Below, one piece after another: positions 8,953 through 17,606 of a stretch of 64,000 bases of DNA; positions within the stretch are counted from its first letter, which is position 1, and every line of letters begins with the position of its first letter. The notes beneath the pieces were generated by a model, which saw only the letters and a list, made by a program, of their open reading frames with translations, made no database searches and was not told the DNA's origin. The stretch lies in the NCBI RefSeq assembly GCF_009793335.1, contig NZ_WING01000001.1:2728001-2792000 (forward strand). The letters run 5' to 3'. This DNA comes from Actinomadura sp. J1-007 (GTDB taxonomy: Bacteria; Actinomycetota; Actinomycetes; Streptosporangiales; Streptosporangiaceae). Made by a program: the position numbers and the translations under genes.

Positions 8953-9153
8953 CGATCGTAGCCCAAAGCGGGCATACGTCCCGCAGCGGACGGCAGGGTA
9001 GGGGCGCGGGAGCCACGGGCGGGCAAAGAGCGGGACCCCTTATCCCCGCATTCGGGATGGCCTACCGCCCGAGCCGGTCAACCCCGGATTTCCGGCTGCC
9101 CATGCTGGGAAATCCAGCGGTGGACGACGACGGGAACAGACTCGGGGGCTGGG

Positions 9154-10632
9154 GTGAGCGAAGCCGTTCAGGCGCCGCGCGGCGGGCATCGCGCGGTCGG
9201 CACCGCGACGCGGGCGCCGGTGGCGAGGGCCGCGACGTCGAGGTACATCACCTGGGGCACGCTCGCGCTCATGACGGCCGGCTCCGTCGCGAGCCTGCGC
9301 ACGGCGCCCGCGATGGCGGCGTACGGACCGGCGTCGGTGTTGCTGTACCTGGTCCCCGCCGCGCTGTTCCTGCTGCCGGTCTCGCTGGTCTCGGCCGAGC
9401 TCTCCTCCGGGTGGAGCGGCGGCGTGGCCCGGTGGGTCGCGCGCGGCATCTCCGGGCCCGCGGGCTTCGTGGCCGTCTGGTGCCAGTTCGCCATGACGGT
9501 CTTCTTCTTCCCGACCCTGCTGGCGTACGTCGCGAGCACCTTCGCGTACCTGGTCGATCCGGCCCTGGCGAGCGACGGGCCGTACGTCGCGGCGGTGATC
9601 CTCACGGTGTACTGGGCCGGCGTCTACCTCGCCTCGCAGGGCACCAGGACCGTCGCGGGCCTGTCGAGCGCCGGGCTCCTCGTCGGCACGCTCGTGCCCG
9701 GCGCGGCGCTGGTGGCGCTCGGCGCGGCGTTCCTCGGGGACGGCAACGCGCCCGCCGTGCGGATGGACGCCGCGGACGCGCTGCCCGCGTGGACGGGCAC
9801 GGCCGGCCTCGTGCTGATCGCCGGCGCGTTCCTCGCGTACGCCGGCATGGAGATGAACGCCGTGCACGTGTCGTCGCTGCGCAGGCCCGACCGCGGGTAC
9901 CCGAAGGCGGTCCTGCTCGCCTCGGCGCTGGTGCCGCTGATCCTCGTCGTTCCGGCGCTGGCGGTCGCCTGGGTCGTGCCCGCCGCGGAACTCGGCCTCA
10001 CCACCGGCGTGATGCAGACGTTCGACGCCTTCTTCCAGCGCCTCGACCTCGGCTTCCTGACCCCGGTGCTCGGCGTGATGCTCATCGCCGCAGCGCTCGG
10101 GGCGATGCTGGCCTGGCTCGCCGGGCCGTCCAAGGGCCTGGTCGCGATCGGCCGCGAGCAGGGCTACCTGCCGCCGTTCCTCACCCGGTTCAACAAGCAC
10201 GGCGTGCAGCGCAACCTGCTCGTCGCCCAGGGCATGGCGACGACGCCGGTCGCGCTGCTGTACGCGCTGGTCCCGGAGGTGTCGGGCGCGTACTGGCTGC
10301 TGTCGGCGCTGGCCACCCAGACGTACCTGATCATGTACGGGCTGCTGTTCGTCGCCGCGGCGCGGCTGCGCCGCCGCGAGCCCGGCCACCGGCGCGGCTT
10401 CCGCGCCCCGGGCCTGTACGCGCTGTGCGCCCTCGGCCTGCTCGCGTCCGCCGCGGCGTTCGCCGCCGGGTTCGTCGCGCCGTCGCGGCTCGGCGGCGGC
10501 GACCCGCTCGTCTACGCGGGGGTCGTCGCGGGCGGGACGGGCGCCGTCGGGCTGCTGGTCCCGCTGCTGTTCCTCAAGCTGCGCCGGCCGGGCTGGAAGC
10601 TCGACGACGCCGGCGCGCCCGAGCCCGCCTGA
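9154..10632 (+). CDS. APC-family amino acid permease (glutamate/GABA antiporter-like)
   Basis: 492 aa with about twelve hydrophobic segments. GTG 9154 follows only a weak G-rich ribosome-binding site. The N-terminal TM1 region (ITWGTLALMTAGSVASLRT), the GMEMNAVHV segment of TM6, and the late cytoplasmic motif AGPSKGLVAIGREQGYLPP resemble the glutamate:GABA antiporter subgroup of the APC superfamily. The C-terminal basic segment RRREPGHRRGFRAPG before the last TM pair is common in this subgroup. The exact substrate cannot be read from the sequence. It appears to lead a three-gene run with a one-TM protein and an M20 peptidase paralogue. Confidence 0.88.
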   Translation: MSEAVQAPRGGHRAVGTATRAPVARAATSRYITWGTLALMTAGSVASLRTAPAMAAYGPASVLLYLVPAALFLLPVSLVSAELSSGWSGGVARWVARGISGPAGFVAVWCQFAMTVFFFPTLLAYVASTFAYLVDPALASDGPYVAAVILTVYWAGVYLASQGTRTVAGLSSAGLLVGTLVPGAALVALGAAFLGDGNAPAVRMDAADALPAWTGTAGLVLIAGAFLAYAGMEMNAVHVSSLRRPDRGYPKAVLLASALVPLILVVPALAVAWVVPAAELGLTTGVMQTFDAFFQRLDLGFLTPVLGVMLIAAALGAMLAWLAGPSKGLVAIGREQGYLPPFLTRFNKHGVQRNLLVAQGMATTPVALLYALVPEVSGAYWLLSALATQTYLIMYGLLFVAAARLRRREPGHRRGFRAPGLYALCALGLLASAAAFAAGFVAPSRLGGGDPLVYAGVVAGGTGAVGLLVPLLFLKLRRPGWKLDDAGAPEPA

Positions 10633-10659
10633 CCGTTCCCGCCATCCCGGAGCCCAGCC

Positions 10660-11352
10660 ATGACCCAGCAGGAGACACCCCAGGACCGGCCCGCCGAGTC
10701 GTTCACCCGGACGCCGCCGCCCGGCGGGATCGTGCCGCCGCGCACGGAGCCGACCGTGGGCGCGGGCGCCGTGCCGACGCTCGGCGCGCACCTCGCCCGT
10801 CCTGGCGCGGACGGCACGTCCGGCGGCCGTACGGACGGCGACGGACCGCCCGACGGCGGCGGAGGCGGCGGATCGTCCGAAGGGCACGGCGGGGCCCGGC
10901 CCGGAGGTCCGCCCGCCGGGGCCCCGCCGCGCAAGCGCCGGCTCCTCTACACCGCCGCGGCACTCGTCCTGGGCGGGCTCGGCGCGTGGGGCTACGTCGC
11001 GTTCACCGAGAAGGCGCCCGACGCGCGCGCCGACGCCGCGGACACCAAGGCCGCCGAGCTGGCCCTCGGCCTGCAACGCGCGGGGCTGCCCGTCCCGCCG
11101 GTGCGGTCGATCACCGGCACGTACGGCGCGGACGGCGGGTTCCTCTGCCGCGACCCGGCGTCCGCGCTCGGGAAGGCCCGCCACCGCGCCGGGCTGTCGA
11201 ACGGCGCGCCCGGCCCCGGCGCCCGTCCCGTCATCGCGGACCGGCGGCTCGTGCGGGCGGAGTCGGTCGCCGTGTCGGTGTACTGCCCGGCCGAGGCCGG
11301 CGCGTTCGGCGAGGCGGTGCGCGACCTGAGGCTCGGAGCGACCAGGCGGTGA
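10660..11352 (+). CDS. Single-TM hypothetical protein
   Basis: 230 aa, ATG 10660, with GGAG upstream. Residues 1-90 are disordered and Pro/Gly/Thr-rich. A basic RKRR patch and one TM helix (LLYTAAALVLGGLGAWGYV, about residues 93-111) follow. The 115-residue outer domain contains two cysteines, in FLCRD and SVYCPAE. The topology is cytosolic tail, membrane, extracytoplasmic domain. The stop overlaps the M20 start by 4 bases, so the two are translationally coupled. I recognise no family; a role coupled to the neighbouring permease and peptidase is inference. Confidence 0.75.
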   Translation: MTQQETPQDRPAESFTRTPPPGGIVPPRTEPTVGAGAVPTLGAHLARPGADGTSGGRTDGDGPPDGGGGGGSSEGHGGARPGGPPAGAPPRKRRLLYTAAALVLGGLGAWGYVAFTEKAPDARADAADTKAAELALGLQRAGLPVPPVRSITGTYGADGGFLCRDPASALGKARHRAGLSNGAPGPGARPVIADRRLVRAESVAVSVYCPAEAGAFGEAVRDLRLGATRR

Positions 11353-12737
11353 ACCAGCACGACGCCGCGACGCTGAGGCGCGCGGTCCGCGACCTCATGC
11401 CGCGCGCGAAGGCGGACCTGGCCGAGCTCGTCGCGATCCGGTCCGTGGCGGACCCCGACCGGTATCCGGCGGAGGAGTGCGAGCGTGCCGCGCGATGGGT
11501 CGCGACCGCGTTCGAGCGGGAGGGCCTGGACGGCGCGGAGCTGCACGCGACCCCGGACGGCGGAACCGCCGTCGTCGCGCGCCGCCCGGCCCGCGAGGGG
11601 GCGCCGACCGTCCTGCTGTACTGCCACTACGACGTGCTGCCCGAGCTGGACGAGACGGCCTGGCGCACGCCGGCGTGGGAACTCACCGAGAAGAGCGGGC
11701 GCTGGTACGGGCGCGGCGCGGCCGACTGCAAGGGCAACATCGTCGCGCTCCTCACCGCGCTGCGCGGGCTCCGCGCCACCGGCCGCGCCCCCGCGGCGGG
11801 CGTCACGCTCGTCGCGGACGGCTCGAAGGAGCGGGGCGCGGGCGGGCTGGAGGACTTCGTCCCGCGCAACGCCGACCTGCTGCGCGCCGACGCCGTCCAG
11901 CTCTGCGACTCGGGCAACTTCGCGATCGGCATCCCGACGTTCACCACCGCGCTGCGCGGGGACGCGGGCCTCACCGTCACCGTCTCCACGCTGAACGGGC
12001 CCGTGCGCCCCGCCCGGTTCGGCGGCCCGGCGCCCGACGCGCTGACCGCGCTCGTCCGCATGCTCGGCGGCCTGCACGACGCGCGCGGCGACCTGGCGGT
12101 CGCCGGGATCGAGGCCGGTCAGGCGTGGCCCGGCGTGGCGTACCCGGAGGAGCGGTTCCGCACCGACGCGGGCGTGCTGGCGGGGGTCGGGCTGGCGGGT
12201 TCCGGAACGGTCGCCGACCGGCTCTGGGCCCGTCCGGCGGTCACGGTACTCGGCATCGACGCGCCCCCGGTCAACGGGACGGGCGACGGGGCGGCGGGCG
12301 GCGCGGCGGCGGGCGCGGTCCAGCCGTCCGCGCGGGCCCGCCTCGACCTGCGTATCCCGCCGGACACCGACCCGGACGCCGCGTACGACGCGCTCGCCAA
12401 GCACTTGGAGGCGGCCGCGCCGTGGCACGCCAGGGTGACGGTCGAGAAGGAGGCGGCCGGCGCGCCGTTCAGCGCCCGGACCGACGGGCCCGCCTACGCC
12501 GCGATGTCGGACGCGCTGGAGGTGTCGTACGGCCGCAAGGCCACCACGCAGGGCCGGGGCGGAACCGACCCGCTGTGCGGCGTGCTCGCCGGGACGTATC
12601 CGGAGGCGGAGATCATGATGTTCGGGGTGGAGGAGCCGCAGTGCCTCGTCCACGCGCCGAACGAGAGCGTCGACCCGACCGAGATCGAGCACATCGCCTT
12701 CGCCGAGGCCCTCTTCCTCGCCGCGTACCGCGGCTGA
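11349..12737 (+). CDS. M20-family metallopeptidase paralogue with altered active site
   Basis: 462 aa from GTG 11349, overlapping the upstream stop. The frame is open upstream to 8499 but that part is antisense or out-of-frame shadow. It matches the actinobacterial M20 dipeptidase group: CHYDVLP (His93), GAADCKGN (Asp126), CDSGNF (Asp187) and the late LVHAPNE are in place. Two otherwise invariant positions differ. The EGSEE motif reads DGSKE, replacing the catalytic glutamate with Lys160, and the dimer-domain VHSG reads VRPA, losing the oxyanion-hole histidine at Arg220. The metal site looks mostly intact but catalysis is doubtful. It may be a pseudo-enzyme or binding protein. Confidence 0.87.
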   Translation: MNQHDAATLRRAVRDLMPRAKADLAELVAIRSVADPDRYPAEECERAARWVATAFEREGLDGAELHATPDGGTAVVARRPAREGAPTVLLYCHYDVLPELDETAWRTPAWELTEKSGRWYGRGAADCKGNIVALLTALRGLRATGRAPAAGVTLVADGSKERGAGGLEDFVPRNADLLRADAVQLCDSGNFAIGIPTFTTALRGDAGLTVTVSTLNGPVRPARFGGPAPDALTALVRMLGGLHDARGDLAVAGIEAGQAWPGVAYPEERFRTDAGVLAGVGLAGSGTVADRLWARPAVTVLGIDAPPVNGTGDGAAGGAAAGAVQPSARARLDLRIPPDTDPDAAYDALAKHLEAAAPWHARVTVEKEAAGAPFSARTDGPAYAAMSDALEVSYGRKATTQGRGGTDPLCGVLAGTYPEAEIMMFGVEEPQCLVHAPNESVDPTEIEHIAFAEALFLAAYRG

Positions 12738-12827
12738 GCCGCCCACCGCCGCTGGGCCCCGTCCCGTCGTACGGGCATCCGTCATCGTTTGAGATGATCG
12801 GGCCGTAGGACGGGACTGGGAGGGTTC

Positions 12828-13625
12828 GTGAGCGGCTCGACCGTGGAGACGTTGTTCGCGTTGACACCGCTCGATGAGGACACCTTCACCGTGACGGCGC
12901 CGTCGATCGGGCGCGAGCGGCTGTTCGGCGGGCAGGTCGCGGGGCAGAGCCTGCGCGCCGCGTGCCTGACGGTCGGCGCGGAGCGCCCGGCGCACTCGCT
13001 GCACGCCTACTTCATCCGCCCCGGCGTCCCGGACGAGCCGGTGCTGTTCCAGGTGGCGCGGGTACGGGACGGCCGGACGTTCTCGACCCGGCACGTCACG
13101 GCCGCCCAGGGCGGCAAGCCGATCTTCGAGCTGATCGCGTCGTTCCACGACCCCGAGCCCGGCCGCGACTGGTCGCCGCCCGCGCCGCCCGGCGTACCGC
13201 CGCCGGACGAGCTGGAGCCGATGGGGCTGCCGTCGCTGTTCCGGCATCCGCACGGGTTCGACATCCGCCTCGTCGCCCCGCCGCGGCCGGACGGCTTCCC
13301 GATCACGCACCCGTTCTGGGTGCGGTTCGAGGAGCCGCTCGGCGACGATCCCGGGCTGCACGCCGCGCTGATCGCGTACGTGTCGGACATGGCCGTGGTC
13401 AGCAGCATCATCGCGCCCGGCTCCAGGGGACGGCTCGGCACGGCCGTCAGCCTCGACCACGCGATGTGGTTCCACCGGCCCGCCCGCGCCGACCGGTGGC
13501 TGCTGTACTCGGTGGACCCGGTCACCAACTCCGGCGCCCGCGGCCTCGGGCTCGGAACGATGCGCACCGAGGACGGCGTGCTCGTCGCGTCCATCGCCCA
13601 GGAAGCCCTGCTCCGCCCCGCCTGA
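12828..13625 (+). CDS. tesB: Acyl-CoA thioesterase II (TesB-like)
   Basis: 265 aa, GTG 12828. Double-hotdog thioesterase: the N-terminal hotdog contains RLFGGQVAGQSLRAA and HSLHAYFIRPG, the C-terminal hotdog AYVSDMAVV, SLDHAMWFHRP and SIAQEALL. The last three correspond to the Asp, Thr/Ser and Gln catalytic set of E. coli TesB. It hydrolyses medium- to long-chain acyl-CoA in the cytosol. It is convergent with the GMC oxidoreductase, 37 bases away. Together with the SDR and ChoD-like gene it fits a lipid-metabolism neighbourhood. Confidence 0.93.
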   Translation: MSGSTVETLFALTPLDEDTFTVTAPSIGRERLFGGQVAGQSLRAACLTVGAERPAHSLHAYFIRPGVPDEPVLFQVARVRDGRTFSTRHVTAAQGGKPIFELIASFHDPEPGRDWSPPAPPGVPPPDELEPMGLPSLFRHPHGFDIRLVAPPRPDGFPITHPFWVRFEEPLGDDPGLHAALIAYVSDMAVVSSIIAPGSRGRLGTAVSLDHAMWFHRPARADRWLLYSVDPVTNSGARGLGLGTMRTEDGVLVASIAQEALLRPA

Positions 13626-13662
13626 ACCCGCACCGCCTGAACCCGCACCGCGCGGCGGACGT

Positions 13663-15450
13663 TCAGTTGCGGGCGGGAGCCGGGGTGGGCGGGGGTTCCT
13701 CCGGAGCGCCGCCGTCCTTGCGGCGCGGCCAGGGCAGGGCGGCCGGCGCGGAGGCGGGCACGGCCGGGGCGTTCGGCGCGACCGGGGTCAGGCGCCGGTA
13801 GGGCGAGCCGGGGGCGGGCCGCGCGTCGGGCTCGCCCTTGTTGGGCCAGAACGACATCGCGCGCTCGGCCTGGGCGGTGATCGTCAGGGACGGGTTGACG
13901 CCGAGGTTGGCGGTGACCGCCGAGCCGTCCACGATGTGCAGCCCGGGGTGGCCGTGCACGCGGTGGTACGGGTCGATGACGCCGGTCTCGGGCGAGTCGG
14001 AGATGACGCAGCCGCCGATGAAGTGCGCGGTCGTCGGGATGTTGAACAGGTCGAACCACGTGCCCCCCGCCGTCGCGTCCAGCTCGTCCGCGAGCATCCG
14101 GACGGCGTCGTGCGCGATCGGGATCCACGTCGGGTTGGGCTCGCCGATGCCCTGGCCCGCGGTGAGGCGGCGGCGGCCGAGCAGGGTCCGCCGCTGCGTG
14201 ACGGTGACCGAGTTGTCCTTGGTCTGCATGACCAGCGCGATGATCGTCCGCTTGCCCCAGTCCTTGAGCGACAGGCCGCGCAGGATCACCGTCGGGTGCC
14301 GGGCCGCCTGCCCGAGGAACTTCGCCCAGCGCGGCGTCCGCCCGCCGCCGTCGATGAGCAGCGTGCGGATCGCGCCCATCGCGCCGTCGCGGGGCCCATA
14401 GCGGGTGGGCTCGATGTGGGTGTTCTCGTCCGGGTGGAACGAGGAGGTGATCGCGAGGCCGCGGCTGTGGTCGAGGTCGCCGTCGCGGTGCCATCCGGTG
14501 AGCCGTTCCACGCCGAGCAGCGCCTCGGAGTTGGTGCGGGTCAGCTCGCCGAGGCGCGGCGACAGGCCCGGCAGGTCGCCCGACGCGCGCATGCGGTGCA
14601 GGAGCTGCTGGGTGCCGTACGTCCCGGCGGCGAGGACGACCTGCCCGGCGGTGAGCGTGCGGCGGCGGCGCCCCGGCAGCGCGCGGGCGCGCGAGACGCG
14701 GACGTCGTAGCCGCCGGACGCGCGGGGCGTGACCGCGGTGACCGCGGTGTCGGGGACGACCTGGACGCCCGCCCGTTCGGCGAGGTGCAGGTAGTTCTTG
14801 ACCAGGGTGTTCTTGGCGCCGACCTTGCAGCCGATCATGCAGGAGCCGCACGCGGTGCAGGTGGTGCGGCGGGGCCCGGCGCCGCCGAAGTACGGGTCGC
14901 CCGTCTCCTCGCCCGGCCGCTCGCCGAACAGCACGCCGACCGGCGTCGGGTGGTACGTCTCGCCGACGCCCATCCTTTCGGCCACCCGTTTCATCGCCTC
15001 GTCCGCGGGGGTGACGAGCGGGTTGGTGACGACGCCCAGCATCCGCCGGGCCCGCTCGTAGTGCGGCCTCAGCTCGTCCTGCCAGTCGGTGATGTGCGCC
15101 CACTGCCGGTCCTTGAAGAACGGCTCGGGCGGCACGTACAGCGTGTTGGCGTAGACGAGCGACCCGCCGCCGACGCCCGCGCCCGCCAGCACGAGCACCC
15201 CCGCCTTGCCCCGCACGAGGTGCATGCGCTGGATCCCGCGCATCCCGAGCCGCGGCGCCCACACGTACCGGCGGAACCGCCACGACGTCTTCGGCAGCGT
15301 GCTCTCGTCGAAGCGGCGGCCGGCCTCCAGCACCGCCACCCGGTAGCCCTTCTCGGCCAGCCGCAGCGCCGAGACGCTGCCGCCGAACCCGGACCCGACC
15401 ACGACCACGTCGAAGTCGAGGTCGGGGGAACCGCCGGCCGGCCCGGTCAT
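13663..15450 (-). CDS. GMC-family FAD oxidoreductase (ChoD/cholesterol oxidase-like)
   Basis: 595 aa. The N-terminal Rossmann motif is VVVVGSGFGGSVSALRLAEKG, with the second FAD element AGAGVGGGSLVYANTLY. A cysteine cluster CTACGSCMIGC lies near residue 215; clusters of this kind occur in ChoD-like actinobacterial GMC proteins. The C-terminal signature HFIGGC...VIDPYHRVHGHPGLHIVDGSAV and NPSLTITAQAERA is the conserved GMC end. There is no signal peptide, so the enzyme is probably cytosolic or membrane-associated. A proline-rich tail of about 50 residues follows. Substrate is probably a sterol-like alcohol by family resemblance only. The promoter region contains striking palindromes. Confidence 0.87.
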   Translation of the reverse strand: MTGPAGGSPDLDFDVVVVGSGFGGSVSALRLAEKGYRVAVLEAGRRFDESTLPKTSWRFRRYVWAPRLGMRGIQRMHLVRGKAGVLVLAGAGVGGGSLVYANTLYVPPEPFFKDRQWAHITDWQDELRPHYERARRMLGVVTNPLVTPADEAMKRVAERMGVGETYHPTPVGVLFGERPGEETGDPYFGGAGPRRTTCTACGSCMIGCKVGAKNTLVKNYLHLAERAGVQVVPDTAVTAVTPRASGGYDVRVSRARALPGRRRRTLTAGQVVLAAGTYGTQQLLHRMRASGDLPGLSPRLGELTRTNSEALLGVERLTGWHRDGDLDHSRGLAITSSFHPDENTHIEPTRYGPRDGAMGAIRTLLIDGGGRTPRWAKFLGQAARHPTVILRGLSLKDWGKRTIIALVMQTKDNSVTVTQRRTLLGRRRLTAGQGIGEPNPTWIPIAHDAVRMLADELDATAGGTWFDLFNIPTTAHFIGGCVISDSPETGVIDPYHRVHGHPGLHIVDGSAVTANLGVNPSLTITAQAERAMSFWPNKGEPDARPAPGSPYRRLTPVAPNAPAVPASAPAALPWPRRKDGGAPEEPPPTPAPARN

Positions 15451-15481
15451 GAGCCACCACCACTCTCGCTCGTCGGGGGTA

Positions 15482-15525
15482 CGAGGGACCGGGTCCCTCG
15501 CGGGGGCGCGAGGGACCCGGGTCCC
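15482..15525. promoter_or_regulatory. Paired GGGACC/GGTCCC palindromes before the GMC gene
   Basis: A 19-base palindrome with arms CGAGGGACC and GGTCCCTCG (15482-15500) is followed by a perfect 14-base palindrome GGGACCCGGGTCCC (15512-15525). Their centres are about 27 bases apart, and they begin about 30 bases upstream of the GMC start. Two closely spaced copies of one dyad suggest operators for a dimeric regulator. The regulator is unknown. Confidence 0.6.
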
Positions 15526-15581
15526 CGACTATCGGGGCCCGTGACGCTGAGCGCCACATGCGTGACGCAACGTTTCGGCCC

Positions 15582-15609
15582 GTCCTTTGTCACCGCGGTG
15601 ACAAAGGAC
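15582..15609. promoter_or_regulatory. 28-bp perfect palindrome (TTGTC...GACAA class)
   Basis: Two 14-base arms, GTCCTTTGTCACCG and CGGTGACAAAGGAC, form a perfect palindrome with no loop. It lies immediately after the SDR stop codon and 130-160 bases upstream of the GMC start. No U-tract follows, and a loop-free dyad is a poor terminator, so an operator is as likely. The core TTGTC-N8-GACAA resembles sites near 31941, 42501 and 42581. Confidence 0.6.
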
Positions 15610-16377
15610 TCAGCCGACGATGCTGATGCCGCCGTCGACCGGGATGACCGCGCCGGTCACGTACGCCCCCGCCCGGCTCGCGAGGTAGACCGCGATGCCC
15701 GCCATGTCGTCGGGGCGGCCGATGCGGCGCAGCGGCGCGGTCTCGGAGATCACGTCGCCGAACGCCTCCAGGGTCGCCGCCATCATCTTCGACTCGAACG
15801 GTCCGGGCGCGACGGCGTTCACCGTGATGTGGCGCGGGCCGAGCTCGCGGGCCAGCACCCGCGTGAGCTGGTGCACGCCCGCCTTGCTCGCCGAGTAGGA
15901 GTACGTCGGCAGCGGCGGCACCCGGATCCCGTCGATGCTGCCCACGTTGATCACGCGGGCCGGGTCGTCGTGCGTGCCGGCGGCCTCCAGCAGCGGGAGC
16001 AGCGCGCGGGTCAGGAAGAACGGCGACTTCAGGTTGAGGTCGACGACCTTGTCCCACGCCGACGCGGGGAACTCCTCGATCGGCGAGCCCCACGTCGCGC
16101 CCGCGTTGTTGACCAGGACGTGCAGCTCCTCCTCGCGCGCGGTCAGCTCGGTCGCGAGCCGCAGGCACTCGGCCTCGGTGGACAGGTCCGCCGGGACGGC
16201 GGTGACCTGCCCGAACTCCTTCAGCTCCCGTTCGGCCGCGGCGCACGCGTCGGCCTTGCGGGAGCTGATGTAGACGCGCGCGCCCGCCTCCAGCAGGCCG
16301 CGCGCCATCATCCTCCCGATCCCCCGGGTGCCGCCGGTGACGAGGGCGATCTTTCCGGTCAGGTCGAACAGGTCCAC
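15610..16377 (-). CDS. Short-chain dehydrogenase/reductase
   Basis: 255 aa. GTG 16377, with AGGA about 8 bases upstream, gives the N-terminus VDLFDLTGKIALVTGG. Classical SDR features are TGGTRGIGR (dinucleotide binding), NNAG, the catalytic serine in NVGSIDG, YSYSASKAG (catalytic Tyr and Lys) and the C-terminal PVDGGIS. The arginine in SSRKAD after beta-2 favours NADP(H). The gene lies 11 bases downstream of the PucR-like regulator, so the two are probably one transcript. It resembles 3-oxoacyl-ACP reductase/gluconate dehydrogenase-like SDRs; the substrate is not determinable. Confidence 0.9.
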   Translation of the reverse strand: MDLFDLTGKIALVTGGTRGIGRMMARGLLEAGARVYISSRKADACAAAERELKEFGQVTAVPADLSTEAECLRLATELTAREEELHVLVNNAGATWGSPIEEFPASAWDKVVDLNLKSPFFLTRALLPLLEAAGTHDDPARVINVGSIDGIRVPPLPTYSYSASKAGVHQLTRVLARELGPRHITVNAVAPGPFESKMMAATLEAFGDVISETAPLRRIGRPDDMAGIAVYLASRAGAYVTGAVIPVDGGISIVG

Positions 16378-16388
16378 GTGGCGTCCTC

Positions 16389-17606
16389 TCACTCGGCGGC
16401 GGCCCGCCCGCCCGCGGCGGTGCGGTTGACCATGCGGGCGTGCAGGATCAGCTCCATCTCCAGGCACCGGCGCGGATCCCGCAGGTCGTCCCCGAAGAGG
16501 TCCTGGAGATGGCGGAGCCGGTATCGGACGGTCTGCGGGTGGACGCGCAGCCGGCGGCTCGCGTCGGCGGCGTTGAAGTTGTGCTCCAGCAGCGCGAGCA
16601 GCGTCTCGGCGAGCCGTTCGCGCCGGGCGGGCGGGACGGCGCTGAGCGGCGCCAGCCGGGTCGTGGCGGCGTCGTCGATCAGCTCCTCCGCCCGGAAGAT
16701 CATCAGCGTGGGGACGTGCTCGGCGCTGCGGATGACGCCCGCGTCCGGGATCACGCCCCGGCCCGCGAGGGCGAGCGTCTCCCGCGCCCACCGCAGCGAC
16801 TCCGCGGCCCGCCGCGTCGGCACCGTCGGCCCGACCGCGACGACCCAGTCGCGCAGCAGCGGCTCGGCCGGGCCGGGCCCGCACCCGTCCGGGTCGGGCA
16901 GCAGCAGGCACGGCTCGGGCGCGCCGAAGTCGGCGAGCAGCCCGTCCGGAACGGGCCGCCGCGTCCTCGGCGCCTCGTCGCGGCGCTGCCGCACGACCGC
17001 CACCGCGACCGTGCGCGGCAGCGGCCAGCGCGCCTCGGCCGCCAGCGCGTGGACGATCTCCGGGTCGGCGGGCGGGTCGGCCAGCAGCAGGTGCAGCAGC
17101 CGCGTCCGCCGCCGCGCCGCCGCCTCGTCCGCGAGGCCGTCCGCGCGCCTGCGCTCCGCCTCGTACCCCTCGGCGATCACGGCGGTGACCGCGTCCATGT
17201 AGCAGAACTGCGCGTCGCCGACCAGGCTCAGCGTCTCGTGGTCCAGCTCCAGCGTCTCGGTCATCGTGGCGAGCGTCCGCCACGCCGTGAGCGCCGACCG
17301 GCGCAGCGCCTGGTGCGTCTCCTCCAGGTCGCGGGCGTCGCGCGCCATCTGCCGCCCGATCCGCAGGTAGAACGCCGCGATCCGTTCCCAGCCGGCGCCC
17401 GGGTCCTCCACCAGGTCGCAGAAGTGCCGCACGCCCGCGACGATGCTCGCGCGGGCCCGTCCCGCCTCGCCCTCCCCCGTGAGCGAGCCGCCCAGCACCA
17501 GTTCGTTCAGCAGCTCGTCGGCCGCCCGGTCGATGTGGGGACGCAGCCGCATCCCCACCCATCCCGGGACCGCCTCGAACGCGCGGGCGTCCAGCCGCAC
17601 GCCCAT
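16389..17606 (-). CDS. PucR/CdaR-like transcriptional regulator (paralogue 1)
   Basis: About 405 aa from ATG 17606 (MGVRLDARAFEAVPGW); GTG 17621 or a start at 17723 are alternatives. I chose 17606 by alignment with the paralogue at 59958-61238. There is a helical N-terminal sensor-like half (RASIVAGVRHFCDLVED, LRIGRQMARDARDLEETHQALRR), a middle GGDEF-like/CdaR region, and a C-terminal PucR helix-turn-helix (LLALLEHNFNAADASRRL, then HPQTVRYRLRHLQDL). It sits directly upstream of the SDR gene and probably regulates it or the GMC gene. Two further paralogues lie at 59958-63313. Confidence 0.88.
   Translation of the reverse strand: MGVRLDARAFEAVPGWVGMRLRPHIDRAADELLNELVLGGSLTGEGEAGRARASIVAGVRHFCDLVEDPGAGWERIAAFYLRIGRQMARDARDLEETHQALRRSALTAWRTLATMTETLELDHETLSLVGDAQFCYMDAVTAVIAEGYEAERRRADGLADEAAARRRTRLLHLLLADPPADPEIVHALAAEARWPLPRTVAVAVVRQRRDEAPRTRRPVPDGLLADFGAPEPCLLLPDPDGCGPGPAEPLLRDWVVAVGPTVPTRRAAESLRWARETLALAGRGVIPDAGVIRSAEHVPTLMIFRAEELIDDAATTRLAPLSAVPPARRERLAETLLALLEHNFNAADASRRLRVHPQTVRYRLRHLQDLFGDDLRDPRRCLEMELILHARMVNRTAAGGRAAAE

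Noticed and set aside
9075-9125. Hairpin GGATTTCC...GGAAATCC upstream of the APC permease as a riboswitch
   Set aside because: The dyad is real but the surrounding sequence does not match any riboswitch consensus I can recall. Too little support to annotate.
8499-11348. A 1412-codon open frame running from the riboswitch region into the M20 gene
   Set aside because: Only the part from 11349 resembles a protein family. Upstream it is antisense to the binding protein and riboswitch and out of frame with the permease and one-TM genes, with Arg/Pro-rich shadow composition.
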